Below are positions 33,100 to 42,551 of a DNA stretch of 64,000 nt, piece by piece (within the stretch, counting starts at the first letter, position 1; each line of letters starts with the position of its first letter). Below the pieces are notes generated by a model. The model did not search any database, was not told where the DNA came from, and saw only the letters and a program-made list of their open reading frames with translations. Made by a program: the position numbers and the translations under genes. Origin of the DNA: Ga0077555 sp964500805 (GTDB taxonomy: Bacteria; Pseudomonadota; Alphaproteobacteria; Rhizobiales; Hyphomicrobiaceae); contig CAZCQH010000022.1 in the NCBI GenBank assembly GCA_964500805.1, forward strand, positions 1 to 64,000, in the 5' to 3' direction.

Positions 33100-35274
33100 T
33101 CAAGCCACGACCGCGTTCCTCGCCCAATACTGGCGCAGCATCACGGGTGAGGCGAGCGCCAGGCCGATCAGCGTCATCGTCCGGCTCGGCGTTATGACCA
33201 GTAGAGAAGCCGAGAAGAGCAGCAGCCGCTCCCACCTCTGCATGGGGCCGAACGCGAAGCCGGTCAGCGCCGCAGCCAGCATCACGATGCCAACCGTGCA
33301 CCCGAGCGTCGTTTCGATGAATTCGGGCCAAGTGAATCCTTTGGCCACGATCAGCAGTGCCGGCGAGTAGACGAAGACGAACGGCACCAGCGCCTTGGCG
33401 AGCCCGAGCCGGAAGGCGGTGTTCCCGGATCTGAACGGATCCGCACCCGCCATGCTGGCGCCGGCGTAGGCCGCGAGCGCCACCGGCGGCGTGATGTCGG
33501 CGAGCACGCCATAATAGAACACGAAGAAGTGGGCGACGATGGGTTCGACCTTCATCATCGCCAGTGCAGGTGCTGCTACGGTCACCATGATGATGTAGGT
33601 CGCTGTCGTCGGCACGCCGGTGCCGAGCAGGATGCACACGATTGCCGTCATCACCAGCGTGTAGAAAAGCGCCATGCCCTGCAGGCTGAAGAACGGCAGG
33701 ACTGCGCTGGTGTAGGTGGCGAACATGCTGGCCGCATTGGTGACGATACCCGACAGCTTGAAGCCGACGCCTGTCAGGGTGACGATGCCGACGATGATCC
33801 CGACCGTCGCCGCTGCCGCGCCAACGCTGATCGCATACTTGGCGCCAAGCACGAACGCATCGACGATCTCCGCCAGGCGCAGTTTGCCCTCTTCGTCCGT
33901 GGACACGCCCCAGGTGCAAACAACCAGGCTACCAGCCGCGATGAGACCAGTCCCGAGCCAGGTGCTGAGTTGATCGGTGACCACAGCGGCGATGATCGCC
34001 AGCAGGAATCCCACGGCGACATAAGGATTGCGGCGCGTGAGGCCGACCACGATGCATGCCGTTATCCCCCAGAACGCCGCGAGGTAGGGCGTGAAGCCAG
34101 AGAACAGCACGATGAGCAAAACGAACAGCGGGATCGATGTCGGCCAATCCCGCTTGATCACCGCACCGACAACCGGCAGCTCGGCACTTGAGAGACCCCG
34201 CATTCCGAGCTTTTTCGCCTCGAAGTGAACCTGGCAGAAGACACCGAAAAAGTGCATCACCGCGGGCACGACGGCAGCCAGCACGATCGTCTGGTAGGAA
34301 ACACCGAGGAACTCGACCATCAGGAACGCGGCCGCTCCCATGATCGGCGGCGTGATTTGCCCGCCGGTTGCAGCGGTCGACTCGACGGCGGCCGCGAAGT
34401 GCCGCGGATAGCCGATGCGAATCATCATTGGAATGGTGAGTGAGCCCACGGTCACGGTATTTGCGATCGACGAGCCTGAGATCATGCCGAACAGGCCAGA
34501 GGCAAAGATCGACACCTTCGCCGGACCGCCGGAGAAGCGACCTGCAATTGCTGTTGCCAGATCGATGAAGAAGCGGCCAAGCCCGATGCGTGTCGCCAGC
34601 ACGCCGAACAGCACGTAGTGGAAGACGTAGGTCGCAACAACACCCAGCGCCACCCCATAGATGCCCTGGCTCGTCAGATAGAGGTGGTTGACCACGCCTT
34701 TCCAGTTGTTCCCGGCATGATTGAGAATGCCCGGCAGGCTCGGCCCGAATAGCGCATAGAGGATCAGCACGATGGAGATGATCGGCAATGCAGCGCCGAC
34801 GCTGCGTCGGCAGGCTTCGAGCAGTACGACGATCAAGATCGTGCCCATCACCCAGTCGATCGTCAGTGGATTTCCGACCCGGAACTGCAAGTCGTGAAAC
34901 ACCCACGGGACGTAGAGACTGGTGACGACCGCCGCCAGGAAGCATGCCCAGTCCAGCCAGCTGATGCCGAGTGGGTGCATCGCGCTCGACGGGCGCACCT
35001 CGCTGGCGCGCATCTTGAACATGGGAAAGACGAGGAAGATGAGCCCAACGACCAGCGCCATGTGAATGCCGCGATGCGTCGTCTCCGGCAGCAGGCCAAA
35101 TCCCGCCGTGTAGTAGTGGAAGAACGAGAGTCCGAGCAGCATCGCTGCCACGAGCCACGCCGCTTTCGGCAGCAGCGGTCGGAACGACATCTCGGGATCG
35201 AGCTCAGCTTCGAGCTTCTGCAGCTCGGCATCACTCAGCGGTTGACCCGGCGTTGTCGTCACCATCTCGCTCAC
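33100..35274 (-). CDS. TRAP transporter permease, fused 4TM/12TM (TAXI type)
   Basis: A 724-residue inner-membrane protein fusing the small DctQ-like (about 35-185) and large DctM-like (about 190-720) TRAP permease subunits, the architecture of TAXI-TRAP systems. Motifs include SGLFGMISGSSIANTVTVGSLTIPMMIRIGY, GGQITPPIMGAAAFLM and GVPTTATYIIMVTVAAPAL with a second TPP-V-A motif DITPPVALAAYAG. Transport of an organic acid driven by a sodium or proton gradient is expected. No TAXI solute-binding protein gene is adjacent, so the partner lies elsewhere. 95 bp downstream of the AsmA gene on the same strand. Confidence 0.92.
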   Translation of the reverse strand: MSEMVTTTPGQPLSDAELQKLEAELDPEMSFRPLLPKAAWLVAAMLLGLSFFHYYTAGFGLLPETTHRGIHMALVVGLIFLVFPMFKMRASEVRPSSAMHPLGISWLDWACFLAAVVTSLYVPWVFHDLQFRVGNPLTIDWVMGTILIVVLLEACRRSVGAALPIISIVLILYALFGPSLPGILNHAGNNWKGVVNHLYLTSQGIYGVALGVVATYVFHYVLFGVLATRIGLGRFFIDLATAIAGRFSGGPAKVSIFASGLFGMISGSSIANTVTVGSLTIPMMIRIGYPRHFAAAVESTAATGGQITPPIMGAAAFLMVEFLGVSYQTIVLAAVVPAVMHFFGVFCQVHFEAKKLGMRGLSSAELPVVGAVIKRDWPTSIPLFVLLIVLFSGFTPYLAAFWGITACIVVGLTRRNPYVAVGFLLAIIAAVVTDQLSTWLGTGLIAAGSLVVCTWGVSTDEEGKLRLAEIVDAFVLGAKYAISVGAAAATVGIIVGIVTLTGVGFKLSGIVTNAASMFATYTSAVLPFFSLQGMALFYTLVMTAIVCILLGTGVPTTATYIIMVTVAAPALAMMKVEPIVAHFFVFYYGVLADITPPVALAAYAGASMAGADPFRSGNTAFRLGLAKALVPFVFVYSPALLIVAKGFTWPEFIETTLGCTVGIVMLAAALTGFAFGPMQRWERLLLFSASLLVITPSRTMTLIGLALASPVMLRQYWARNAVVA

Positions 35275-35369
35275 AGCCCATCGATTGCCGCGCTATGCGT
35301 TCGCGTAATAGCCCAGGCAGCTCCGGCGGGCAAACATCGCAGATTGCCAGCCAGGTCGCCGAAGCACAC

Positions 35370-38300
35370 TCAGTTTGCTGTGCGGCCGAGCTCACGGAAA
35401 ATGTCCCGCACGGGGCGGCTGGCGGGCCGAGGTTGTGGCGGCGCCCCGATCTGCGCAGGCCGCTGGGTCGCCGACTGCGGTCTGATACCCTCGGCAAGTC
35501 CGGATGCCTCCTGAGCGCTTGGAGTGTCCGCCGAGCTCGGAGTGTCCGCCGAGGTTGCCTCGCCACCAGGCGTGCCCCCCGGTAGAGGAACAGCCGTCGC
35601 CGCTACTGGCGCGCGCGGCGGTGCGTCGTTCGACTGCACTCCGGGCGACACGGCGTCCGAACGCGAGCCCGGCGTGATGCCGGGCTGCGGCGACTCGCTC
35701 CTTTGCGGCTGCCAACTGGGCAGCGGTGGTGGTGCCGGCTCCGCAGGCGTCTCGCGCTCGAGCCGGGCACGCTCCTCGTCCTGTCGCCGCACGCGCTCGA
35801 GCTCCTCGAGATCGCGCTCCATTTTTCGGACGACGATCTCGCGTTCGAGTTCTTCGAGCTGAAGTTTCGGATCGATGGAGCCTAGCTGGGCGAGTGGTCC
35901 GGCGTAGACGACCGATATGCCCGGCAGCTGTCGGCGCGCCGAGATATCGGCTCGCTGCGAGCCACTTGCCGGGGCCGCTGGCGTCGGCTCGATCCTCCAC
36001 TCACTGTCGATCCGCATGGCTTCTAAGTCGATCACGGTCGTTCCGGACACGCGCCCATCCGGCGTCTGGGCGGTCATAGGTGTCAGCCGCGCGACGCCAT
36101 CCGCGATTGCCACGGGAACGGTGCGCTGACCAAGTGGCAAAACGCCTGCAGACAATGCCAGCTCGAGGCGCTGTTTCAGCTGATCGGTTGCATTCTCCGC
36201 TTTCGCCGCGAGAACAGCGTCTGCCGCATCTTTGATCGCGCGCGGCGACAAATGAGTGAGCTTTGCCTGGGCAATCGAAAGCTCGCCGGTTCCGCGCAGC
36301 GCCGCGATAATACCGCGCGGGCTCAGTGCTTGCGACTCGAGCTCGGCCTTGAAGGCGAGCTGGCCGGTCACCGCCGGCTTTTCTCCCTTCACTGCAAGCG
36401 CTTCCAGCTTGGCACCTGCCATTGCCAAGGTTCCGCGCGCCCGCGTACCTGACGGCGCTCGCTCCAGGTTCACGGAACCGACAGCTTGGCCTCCGAGCGC
36501 ATGGCCGTCCGTAAGCGCGAGCTCCAGACCGTTTTCCCTGGACGCAAGCTGCAGTGTCGATTTGCCAAGAGCTACGCCAGGCAGCAGCTCGAAGCGCGGT
36601 GTGTCGAGACTGAGCTGCCAACGCCAGCCTGAGAGCGCGCTGAAGTCGAATGTGCCGTCGTTCCAAGGGGATCCTGACTTGCCGTCGCGAGCCGCGCCTG
36701 CGTCCGGCGCAGCAACCGTCAAGGCATCCAGCACAGCCGGGAGACTGACGACGCTGGCAATGGCAGTGCCTTTTAGCAGCAATTGCGCCTGATCAGTCTC
36801 TGCAAGCTGCTCCACCTTGCCCGACACAATCGCATCGCCGAGCTGCAGGCGATCGGACGATAGCCGCAGTCGCCCTGGCTGACCGGCTATGGCGACAACG
36901 CCTTGCAGCCGCTTGCCCCGAAGCGACGGTCGCTCTCTGCCTGAAGCCGAAGGAGCCAATGCCGCCAGGTCCGGCACGGTCGCACGCAGTTGGCCGTCCA
37001 CATTGGGCCGCGCCTGATCATCTATTGATAGCTGTCCGCGGAATTCGGCGCTGAGTCGCTGCCACTCGAGCGACGCCAGTGACACGAGACCGCCTTTCGC
37101 AGTGCCGATCGCCCGGACTGAAACGCGGGCTGGACCGAACATGGCATTCGCCGCGCTGGCCGCTCCCGTGAGAATCTCTGGCGCGATCGCGTCGAACATG
37201 CGCCGCGCATCGGGACCTTCGAGCGTTGCAGCCAGGTTCGTCCGCCACTCGCGCCAGCTCGCTCCGCCCGTCTCGATGCGGGCGGTAACGGAGCCGCGCT
37301 GTCCCCCGAGCAGCCCGTCCGCGCTGAGGTCATAAGCATCCGGCGAAGTCTCACCGACACGTAAACGGCCAGCCATGCGCAGTGGCATCAGGCTTTCGGA
37401 ACGTCGCCGGTCAGGAATCCAACTGTCACCCTGGCCGAGCAGCTTCAGCAGCTCGGTAAGGCCCTCGGGCGTGTCCGCGGTCACCGTATACGCCAGACTG
37501 CCCTTGGCACCTGGCTGCGAGAGACCGGCAATGTCACCTTGCACCTCGAGCGACCACCCGTCAGACCCGATTTTCAGCAGCGGAATCGAAAGATTGCCGT
37601 TCTGAACCTTCAAATCGGCAGTGACATCACGGAACGCCGCAGTGCCCGCCAGGACGCGGCCGATGCGCAATTTGATGTTCGCGTCTGGTAATGCTGTCGA
37701 TGTACTTGTGGTGCCAAGTGTGCGGGCTTTCTCTCCGAGCACGCGGATGGCGTCGGCTGCTCCCGACTTGCCGCCCATCAGTGGCGTCAAATCCAGCTCG
37801 GCTCCTTCGAGCGACAGCGCGATATCCCGGGACGGCCCGGTCAGCCTCACCGCGGCTTCGCCCGTGATGCTGCTTCCAGCAAGCTGCAGTACGAGATTTG
37901 AGATGGCCACGCGCTCAGGACTGAGCGCAACGCGCCCCGCCAAATGAAACGGACCGTCGCGCCCGATCTCCGGCAGCGCGAGGTGTCGGCCTGCCCAATT
38001 GGCGAAGCGCGTGGAGCTGGCCCCGCGCAAGATCACATCGCCATTGAAAGCGGCGGAGTCACCTGTGGCGTCGAGCAGCCCGGAGGCCTGGAGCTTGCTG
38101 TTGCCGGGCAGGCCGGCCGCGGCCTGCAGATGAAGTCCCGTCTCTTTGCGCTCGAGAATCAGCGTGAGTCCACTCACGACGTCACTGCCGAGATTTGCCT
38201 GCTCGAGAGAAATGCGCGCCGTTGCCGGTGTCCCGGCAGGCAGCTGGTCGGCGAGCTTCTTGGCGAACCGCCGCAGAAGCTCGGGCACCGGCGTCGCTGC

Positions 38301-39287
38301 ACCGGCTCCAAGGATTCGGTCGAGGTCGAGCCATCGCGATGAAAGCGCGACATTGGCATTGAGCTTCGGCTGCCAATCGATCTGGGCCTCGCCGACCGCG
38401 AGCTGAGGACGGCCGTCCTGCTCGAAGCTGAGCGCAATGTCGGACACCTTGGCCCCGGCTGTGTTGGCCGCGACGGTGCCCTTCATTTCGAAGGACACGT
38501 CCGCGCTGGTCTTGGCACCATCGTCCGAGGTGGGCAGCGGAAGCTTGGCGGTCAGCTCCCCGCTCAACACCGGCTTGTTGAGCAGATCCTGAACCTGCCC
38601 GTCGATAGTGTAGCTTGCGCCGCTGGCAGGTGAGCGCATTGTGCCTTTCAAGCGGACACTGCCATCCGCTTCCATGCGCGCAGTGGACAGGCGCAACTCT
38701 CGGGCGCCGCCCTGCAGAATGAAGGCAAGCGATGTTCGGTAAGGCCCTTCCAGCGCGGCGGCCGAAATTTCGCCGTTGACGTGGTCGATGCGGCCCTTCT
38801 CGTCGCCGGATGCGTCCAGCAAGGCAATCGAGCCATCATTGACGCGCACTTGGCCGAGCGACACCTGATTTGGAACGAAGGCGGCCTTCTCCGGCCGCTC
38901 CGCAAGACTCGACCAATTGCCGCTACCTTGGCCATCGAGAACCAAGGTCAGCTGTGGCTTCCGAAGCTCGATTTCCGTCGCTTCCAGATTCCCACGGAAA
39001 AGCGGCGAGATAGCCAGCCAGACAGTCAGATCCTCAGCTCGGAACAGCGGCTCGCCGACGGCGGCGAAGGTGTCGGCGATCCGCACTTTTTCCAACCGGA
39101 AGTAGGGCGTCGGCAGCAGCCGAAGGTTCACTTTGCCGCCGACCCGGATCTCGCGGCCGAGAAGCTTTGTCGCCTCCTCCTCGAGCACGCCACGATACCG
39201 GGTCCAGTCCACGAACACCGGCACGACGAAGAGGGCGGCCAATAGGCCGACCAGCACGCCCCCGATGATGAGCAGGACTCGGTTCAT
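35370..39287 (-). CDS. AsmA-family envelope protein, very long
   Basis: A 1305-residue protein anchored by one N-terminal TM (MNRVLLIIGGVLVGLLAALFVV) with the AsmA start FVDWTRYRGVLEEEATKLLGREIRVGGKVNLRLLPTPYF. The long middle is repeated beta-rich sequence of the AsmA/TamB bridge-like lipid-transfer type, with a C-terminal AsmA_2 region (about 960-1130, GTLAMAGAKLEALAVKGEKP...GELSIAQAKL). From about 1160 there is a charged coiled coil (EELEREIVVRKMERDLEEL) and then a Pro/Ser/Ala-rich tail of roughly 110 residues. It probably spans the periplasm and moves phospholipids or affects outer-membrane assembly. E. coli AsmA is about 617 residues. Confidence 0.9.
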   Translation of the reverse strand: MNRVLLIIGGVLVGLLAALFVVPVFVDWTRYRGVLEEEATKLLGREIRVGGKVNLRLLPTPYFRLEKVRIADTFAAVGEPLFRAEDLTVWLAISPLFRGNLEATEIELRKPQLTLVLDGQGSGNWSSLAERPEKAAFVPNQVSLGQVRVNDGSIALLDASGDEKGRIDHVNGEISAAALEGPYRTSLAFILQGGARELRLSTARMEADGSVRLKGTMRSPASGASYTIDGQVQDLLNKPVLSGELTAKLPLPTSDDGAKTSADVSFEMKGTVAANTAGAKVSDIALSFEQDGRPQLAVGEAQIDWQPKLNANVALSSRWLDLDRILGAGAATPVPELLRRFAKKLADQLPAGTPATARISLEQANLGSDVVSGLTLILERKETGLHLQAAAGLPGNSKLQASGLLDATGDSAAFNGDVILRGASSTRFANWAGRHLALPEIGRDGPFHLAGRVALSPERVAISNLVLQLAGSSITGEAAVRLTGPSRDIALSLEGAELDLTPLMGGKSGAADAIRVLGEKARTLGTTSTSTALPDANIKLRIGRVLAGTAAFRDVTADLKVQNGNLSIPLLKIGSDGWSLEVQGDIAGLSQPGAKGSLAYTVTADTPEGLTELLKLLGQGDSWIPDRRRSESLMPLRMAGRLRVGETSPDAYDLSADGLLGGQRGSVTARIETGGASWREWRTNLAATLEGPDARRMFDAIAPEILTGAASAANAMFGPARVSVRAIGTAKGGLVSLASLEWQRLSAEFRGQLSIDDQARPNVDGQLRATVPDLAALAPSASGRERPSLRGKRLQGVVAIAGQPGRLRLSSDRLQLGDAIVSGKVEQLAETDQAQLLLKGTAIASVVSLPAVLDALTVAAPDAGAARDGKSGSPWNDGTFDFSALSGWRWQLSLDTPRFELLPGVALGKSTLQLASRENGLELALTDGHALGGQAVGSVNLERAPSGTRARGTLAMAGAKLEALAVKGEKPAVTGQLAFKAELESQALSPRGIIAALRGTGELSIAQAKLTHLSPRAIKDAADAVLAAKAENATDQLKQRLELALSAGVLPLGQRTVPVAIADGVARLTPMTAQTPDGRVSGTTVIDLEAMRIDSEWRIEPTPAAPASGSQRADISARRQLPGISVVYAGPLAQLGSIDPKLQLEELEREIVVRKMERDLEELERVRRQDEERARLERETPAEPAPPPLPSWQPQRSESPQPGITPGSRSDAVSPGVQSNDAPPRAPVAATAVPLPGGTPGGEATSADTPSSADTPSAQEASGLAEGIRPQSATQRPAQIGAPPQPRPASRPVRDIFRELGRTAN

Positions 39288-39822
39288 GCGGCCCTATCGG
39301 TACGGGCGGCGCCGCAGAAAGCCGCCACGCGATGTGTTCTCACGAGCATATGCTTACGAGAGGCTGCTGGGGTCAATGGCTCCGCTGATGCTTTGTGTCT
39401 CGCCGTCGTCTGCATCGCGGGCCATTTCGCTCGCGCCCGTGGTCTCGACCTGCAAACCTGTGTTGAATGCATCGCCTCGCGCCTCGAATCACTTTGAGCG
39501 GTGCTGGCGGGCTTCGAGCCGCCATCTTCACCACCTGCGCGACGCTGGCTCACGGGACGCATCGCGACAGTTTGTCCTTCTACGGCTGACAATCGAAATT
39601 CGCGCCAATTATTGAGCTTTTTGCACCCTCTTAATGACCGGTTAGCGGCGTGCGGAATTTTTTTGTTGCGTGGGTCATTTTTGGTCTTGCACGGGGGGGC
39701 AATTGGCCTCATATGCGGGCCTGCCGTTCGTCCACCTGCCCTTAAGGTCAAGGACACATCCCCAAACCCCAAAGGTAAGGAGCGGACGGGTCACAATCTG
39801 TCTACTGGTTGGGGAGGGTCTG
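39288..39822. other. intergenic region between asmA and speD
   Basis: 535 bp between divergent genes. The first 300 bp show nothing recognisable. From about 39600 the sequence turns T-rich with homopolymer tracts (T7 and G7) and a CtrA-like site with one mismatch (TTAA-N7-TTAG near 39631), then the speD leader that contains an RBS-sequestering hairpin (listed separately). No gene seen. Confidence 0.5.
39759..39818 (+). promoter_or_regulatory. speD leader: helix that would mask the ribosome binding site
   Basis: TCCCCAAACC (39759-39768) can pair with GGTTGGGGA (39807-39815) with one bulged A. The 3' arm contains the Shine-Dalgarno GGGGAGGG (39811-39818) five bases before the speD ATG at 39823. 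Translational control by polyamines or SAM is an inference; no known riboswitch consensus is recognised. Confidence 0.35.
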
Positions 39823-40401
39823 ATGGCCTACAAAGACACCCTCTTCCAATTGGGGATGGACTTGACTCGTTCAAGCCCCGCCCAAAAGGAAGAATCCACG
39901 AGCGAAATCGCGCCTGTCGCGCATTCGGAAGAGCGTAAAGACTTCTTCATCGAGCGTGATGGCGTGAGGTTTGCGGGAACGCACCTCATCATCGACCTGT
40001 TCGGCGCCAAGCGTCTGGACGACCTCAAGCACATTGAGCGCACGCTCAAGCGGTGCGTTGAGGTGGCCGGTGCGACGCTGCTCCACATCCATCTCCACCA
40101 CTTCACGCCCAATGGCGGTGTGTCGGGCGTGGCGGTGCTGTCGGAGAGCCACATTTCGATCCACAGCTGGCCCGAGGCCGATTATGCGGCCTTGGACGTC
40201 TTCATGTGCGGCGAGTCGAAGCCGCATCTCGCGATCGACGTGCTGAAGCAGGCCTTTTCCGCCCAGGACGTCGTGGTGAAGGAGCACAAGCGCGGCGAGG
40301 AGCTCGAGCAGCTCAAGTGGCAGGCGGCGTCCTCGAAGAAGGCGCCGGTTCGCCTTCCGAAGCCGATCAAGCAGCACCGCGCGGTTGCCGCGGTGGCCTG
40401 A
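39823..40401 (+). CDS. speD: S-adenosylmethionine decarboxylase proenzyme (class 1B)
   Basis: Makes decarboxylated SAM, the aminopropyl donor for spermidine. The 192-residue proenzyme has the self-cleavage site in VLSESHISIHSWPE: cleavage between Glu108 and Ser109 would turn Ser109 into the pyruvoyl group. His114 and Cys129 (DVFMCGE) are the other processing and catalytic residues of class 1B enzymes. Compared with the roughly 125-residue minimal form, there is an extra N-terminal region (1-45, hydrophilic) and a basic C-terminal tail (KKAPVRLPKPIKQHR). SpeE follows 191 bp later on the same strand. Confidence 0.95.
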   Translation: MAYKDTLFQLGMDLTRSSPAQKEESTSEIAPVAHSEERKDFFIERDGVRFAGTHLIIDLFGAKRLDDLKHIERTLKRCVEVAGATLLHIHLHHFTPNGGVSGVAVLSESHISIHSWPEADYAALDVFMCGESKPHLAIDVLKQAFSAQDVVVKEHKRGEELEQLKWQAASSKKAPVRLPKPIKQHRAVAAVA

Positions 40402-40428
40402 GCCCTTCGCCCCTTGCTGAGAGTACCC

Positions 40429-40457
40429 GCGCCCCGGAGCCTGAGGCCCCGGGGCGC
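40429..40457 (+). terminator. GC-rich stem after speD
   Basis: GCGCCCCGG (40429-40437) pairs with CCGGGGCGC (40449-40457). There is no T-run, so it may attenuate or stabilise the speD mRNA rather than end it. Confidence 0.4.
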
Positions 40458-40592
40458 TGCTGTATCGGGCGTGGTTCAGCACCGGGCTAATCTTGTTCCG
40501 ACAAACCCTTGCAGCAGCTTGGCCAAGCGTGCGCGGCTGTTGTAATCACGCTCCGACACCGACAGCTGACGCGCCTCCCCGGAGCCTGCCCC

Positions 40593-41507
40593 ATGACCGC
40601 AACTTCCGAAGACCGCTGGATCGAGGAAACGTTCCATCCGCACTGGCGCGTCCGGCTCAAGGCCGACAAGATCTTGCACGAGGTGAAGACCGACCACCAG
40701 CACCTCGTCATCTTCGAGAACGCCACCTGGGGCCGCGTGCTGATGCTCGACGGCGTCTGCCAGCTCACCACGTCCGACGAGTTCGTCTATCACGAGATGA
40801 TGGCGCACGTGCCGCTGATGGCCCTGAAGGACCCGACCCGCGTGCTCGTTGTCGGCGGCGGCGATGGCGGCGTACTCCGCGAAGTGTTGAAGCACCCGTC
40901 TGTCGAAAAAGCGACTCTGTGCGAAATCGACCGTTCCGTCGTCGATTTGTCGCTAGAGCATTACCCGGGGATCGCCGGCGGCTCGCTCGACGACCCGCGC
41001 ACTGACCTCGTCATTGCCGATGGCCTCAAGTATGTCGCCGAGACCACTGAGAAGTTCGACGCGATCATCGTCGACAGCTCCGAGCCGATCGGCCCATCCG
41101 CTGTCCTCCACACGCCGGAGTTCTTTGCGGATTGTAAGCGGGCACTGAACGAGGACGGCATCCTCGTCACCCAGAACGGCCTGCCCTTCCTGTTTCCGGA
41201 GCATCTTGCTGGTACCACGGGCGCCTTCGCGCGCCTGTTCAAGCACGTGGCGCCGTACATGTGCACCCAGCCGTGCTACTTCGGCGGGCCTTTCGCGCTC
41301 AATTGGGCATCGGACGATGGCGACCATCTGGAGATGTCAGCTAAGAAGCTCGCAAAACGGTCCGAGAAGCGCAGCATCGCGACGAAGTACTGGACGCCCG
41401 AGGTTCACGTTGCCGCATTCGCCTTGCCCGGCTACGCGAAGAAGGTCGTCGACGCCGCCGTCGATTCGGTAAAATCCGAGGGCGGTAAGCCCAAGCGTAA
41501 GAAGTAG
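40593..41507 (+). CDS. speE: spermidine synthase
   Basis: Transfers the aminopropyl group from decarboxylated SAM to putrescine. The 304-residue protein carries the class signatures: ERRxx-like entry WIEETFHPHW, FENATWGRVLMLDGVCQLT, DEFVYHEMMAHVPL, the nucleotide-binding VVGGGDGGVLREVLKH, EID, and the catalytic VDSSEPIGPSAVL, where typical enzymes have D-x-T-D-P. ATG 40593 (MTATSEDRW) is chosen; the in-frame sequence before it is not conserved in style. The C-terminus ends in a Lys-rich tail (GGKPKRKK). Forms the polyamine unit with speD. Confidence 0.95.
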   Translation: MTATSEDRWIEETFHPHWRVRLKADKILHEVKTDHQHLVIFENATWGRVLMLDGVCQLTTSDEFVYHEMMAHVPLMALKDPTRVLVVGGGDGGVLREVLKHPSVEKATLCEIDRSVVDLSLEHYPGIAGGSLDDPRTDLVIADGLKYVAETTEKFDAIIVDSSEPIGPSAVLHTPEFFADCKRALNEDGILVTQNGLPFLFPEHLAGTTGAFARLFKHVAPYMCTQPCYFGGPFALNWASDDGDHLEMSAKKLAKRSEKRSIATKYWTPEVHVAAFALPGYAKKVVDAAVDSVKSEGGKPKRKK

Positions 41508-41597
41508 GCGCGAATGCCAGGGTGCAACTGGATCGACGCCATTTGCAAGCGTGGTCTCTTGAACCTCACTGCCGTTTGAGCCCGCCAATCGTGGTCC

Positions 41598-42551
41598 ATG
41601 CCGATGCTCACAGCCAACGCTAAAGGCGTTTACGTCATCGCCGCTACACCATTCACGAGTGCCGGCGCTATCGATCACGCCTCGATCGAGCAACTTGTCG
41701 AGTTTTACGCGCGCTGCGGTGTCGATGGCATGACAATCCTCGGCGTCATGGGGGAGTTCCAGAAGCTCTCCGAGTCCGAAACCCTCGACGTCGCACGCTG
41801 CTTCATCGCCGCCACGCAAAGACGGTTTCCCGTCATCGTAGGCGTCTCCAACCCTGGCACCAGCCTGCTCGTGAAAATCGCCAGCACCTCGATGGAGCTA
41901 GGCGCTGACGGCGTCATGGTGATGCCGGTTGCGGGCCTCAGGACGGACGATGCAGTCAGCGGCTATCTCTCGGCCGTTCTGACGGCACTGGGCCCTTCAA
42001 TCCCGGTTTGCATTCAGGATTTCCCACAGCTCTCCGGCGTGCATTTCTCCGCCAACTGCTTCACATCACTTGTCGATCGCTTTCCGCAGATAGTGATGTT
42101 CAAGCATGAGGAGTATCCGGGATTGCGCAAGCTCAGCCAGATTCGCCGCGCGTGTGACGGCACCGCGCATCGCCGCGTCTCGATTCTGTGCGGATTCGGC
42201 GGCGTGCACCTGCCGCAGGAATACTTGCGCGGCGCCGACGGCGCGATGACCGGCTTCGCGTTTCCGGAAATGCTGGTAGCAATGGACCGCAGCTTTCGTG
42301 CCGGCAAGGCGACCGAAGCCGAAGACCTGTACGACCGATATCTTCCGGTGCTGCGTCACGAGCTCCAGCCGGGCATTGGACTGGCCTTGCGCAAAGAGAT
42401 CCTGAGACGTCGCGGCGCCATCGCGTCGAGCGCGGTACGCCAGCCCGGCCCGAAACTTGATGCCGACGACATCGCCGAGCTTGACCGCTTGCTGGCGCGC
42501 CTCGAAATGAAAATCGGCCTGCCGATCACCGAGATTGCGTCAACCGGCTAA
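41598..42551 (+). CDS. DapA/NAL-family aldolase-like protein with altered active site
   Basis: A 317-residue TIM barrel of the dihydrodipicolinate synthase/N-acetylneuraminate lyase family. The Schiff-base Lys169 is present (IVMFKHEE). However, the Tyr of the usual YNxP motif is Gln140 (CIQDFPQLSG), and the GTTGE motif is GVMGE, removing both Thr of the proton relay. It is therefore not the lysine-pathway DapA and probably acts on a different 2-oxo acid. Its final 4 bases overlap the stop of the convergent SDR gene. Confidence 0.87.
   Translation: MPMLTANAKGVYVIAATPFTSAGAIDHASIEQLVEFYARCGVDGMTILGVMGEFQKLSESETLDVARCFIAATQRRFPVIVGVSNPGTSLLVKIASTSMELGADGVMVMPVAGLRTDDAVSGYLSAVLTALGPSIPVCIQDFPQLSGVHFSANCFTSLVDRFPQIVMFKHEEYPGLRKLSQIRRACDGTAHRRVSILCGFGGVHLPQEYLRGADGAMTGFAFPEMLVAMDRSFRAGKATEAEDLYDRYLPVLRHELQPGIGLALRKEILRRRGAIASSAVRQPGPKLDADDIAELDRLLARLEMKIGLPITEIASTG

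Noticed and set aside
39631..39645. CtrA box upstream of speD
   Set aside because: The second half-site is TTAG rather than TTAAC, too weak to call as a separate feature.
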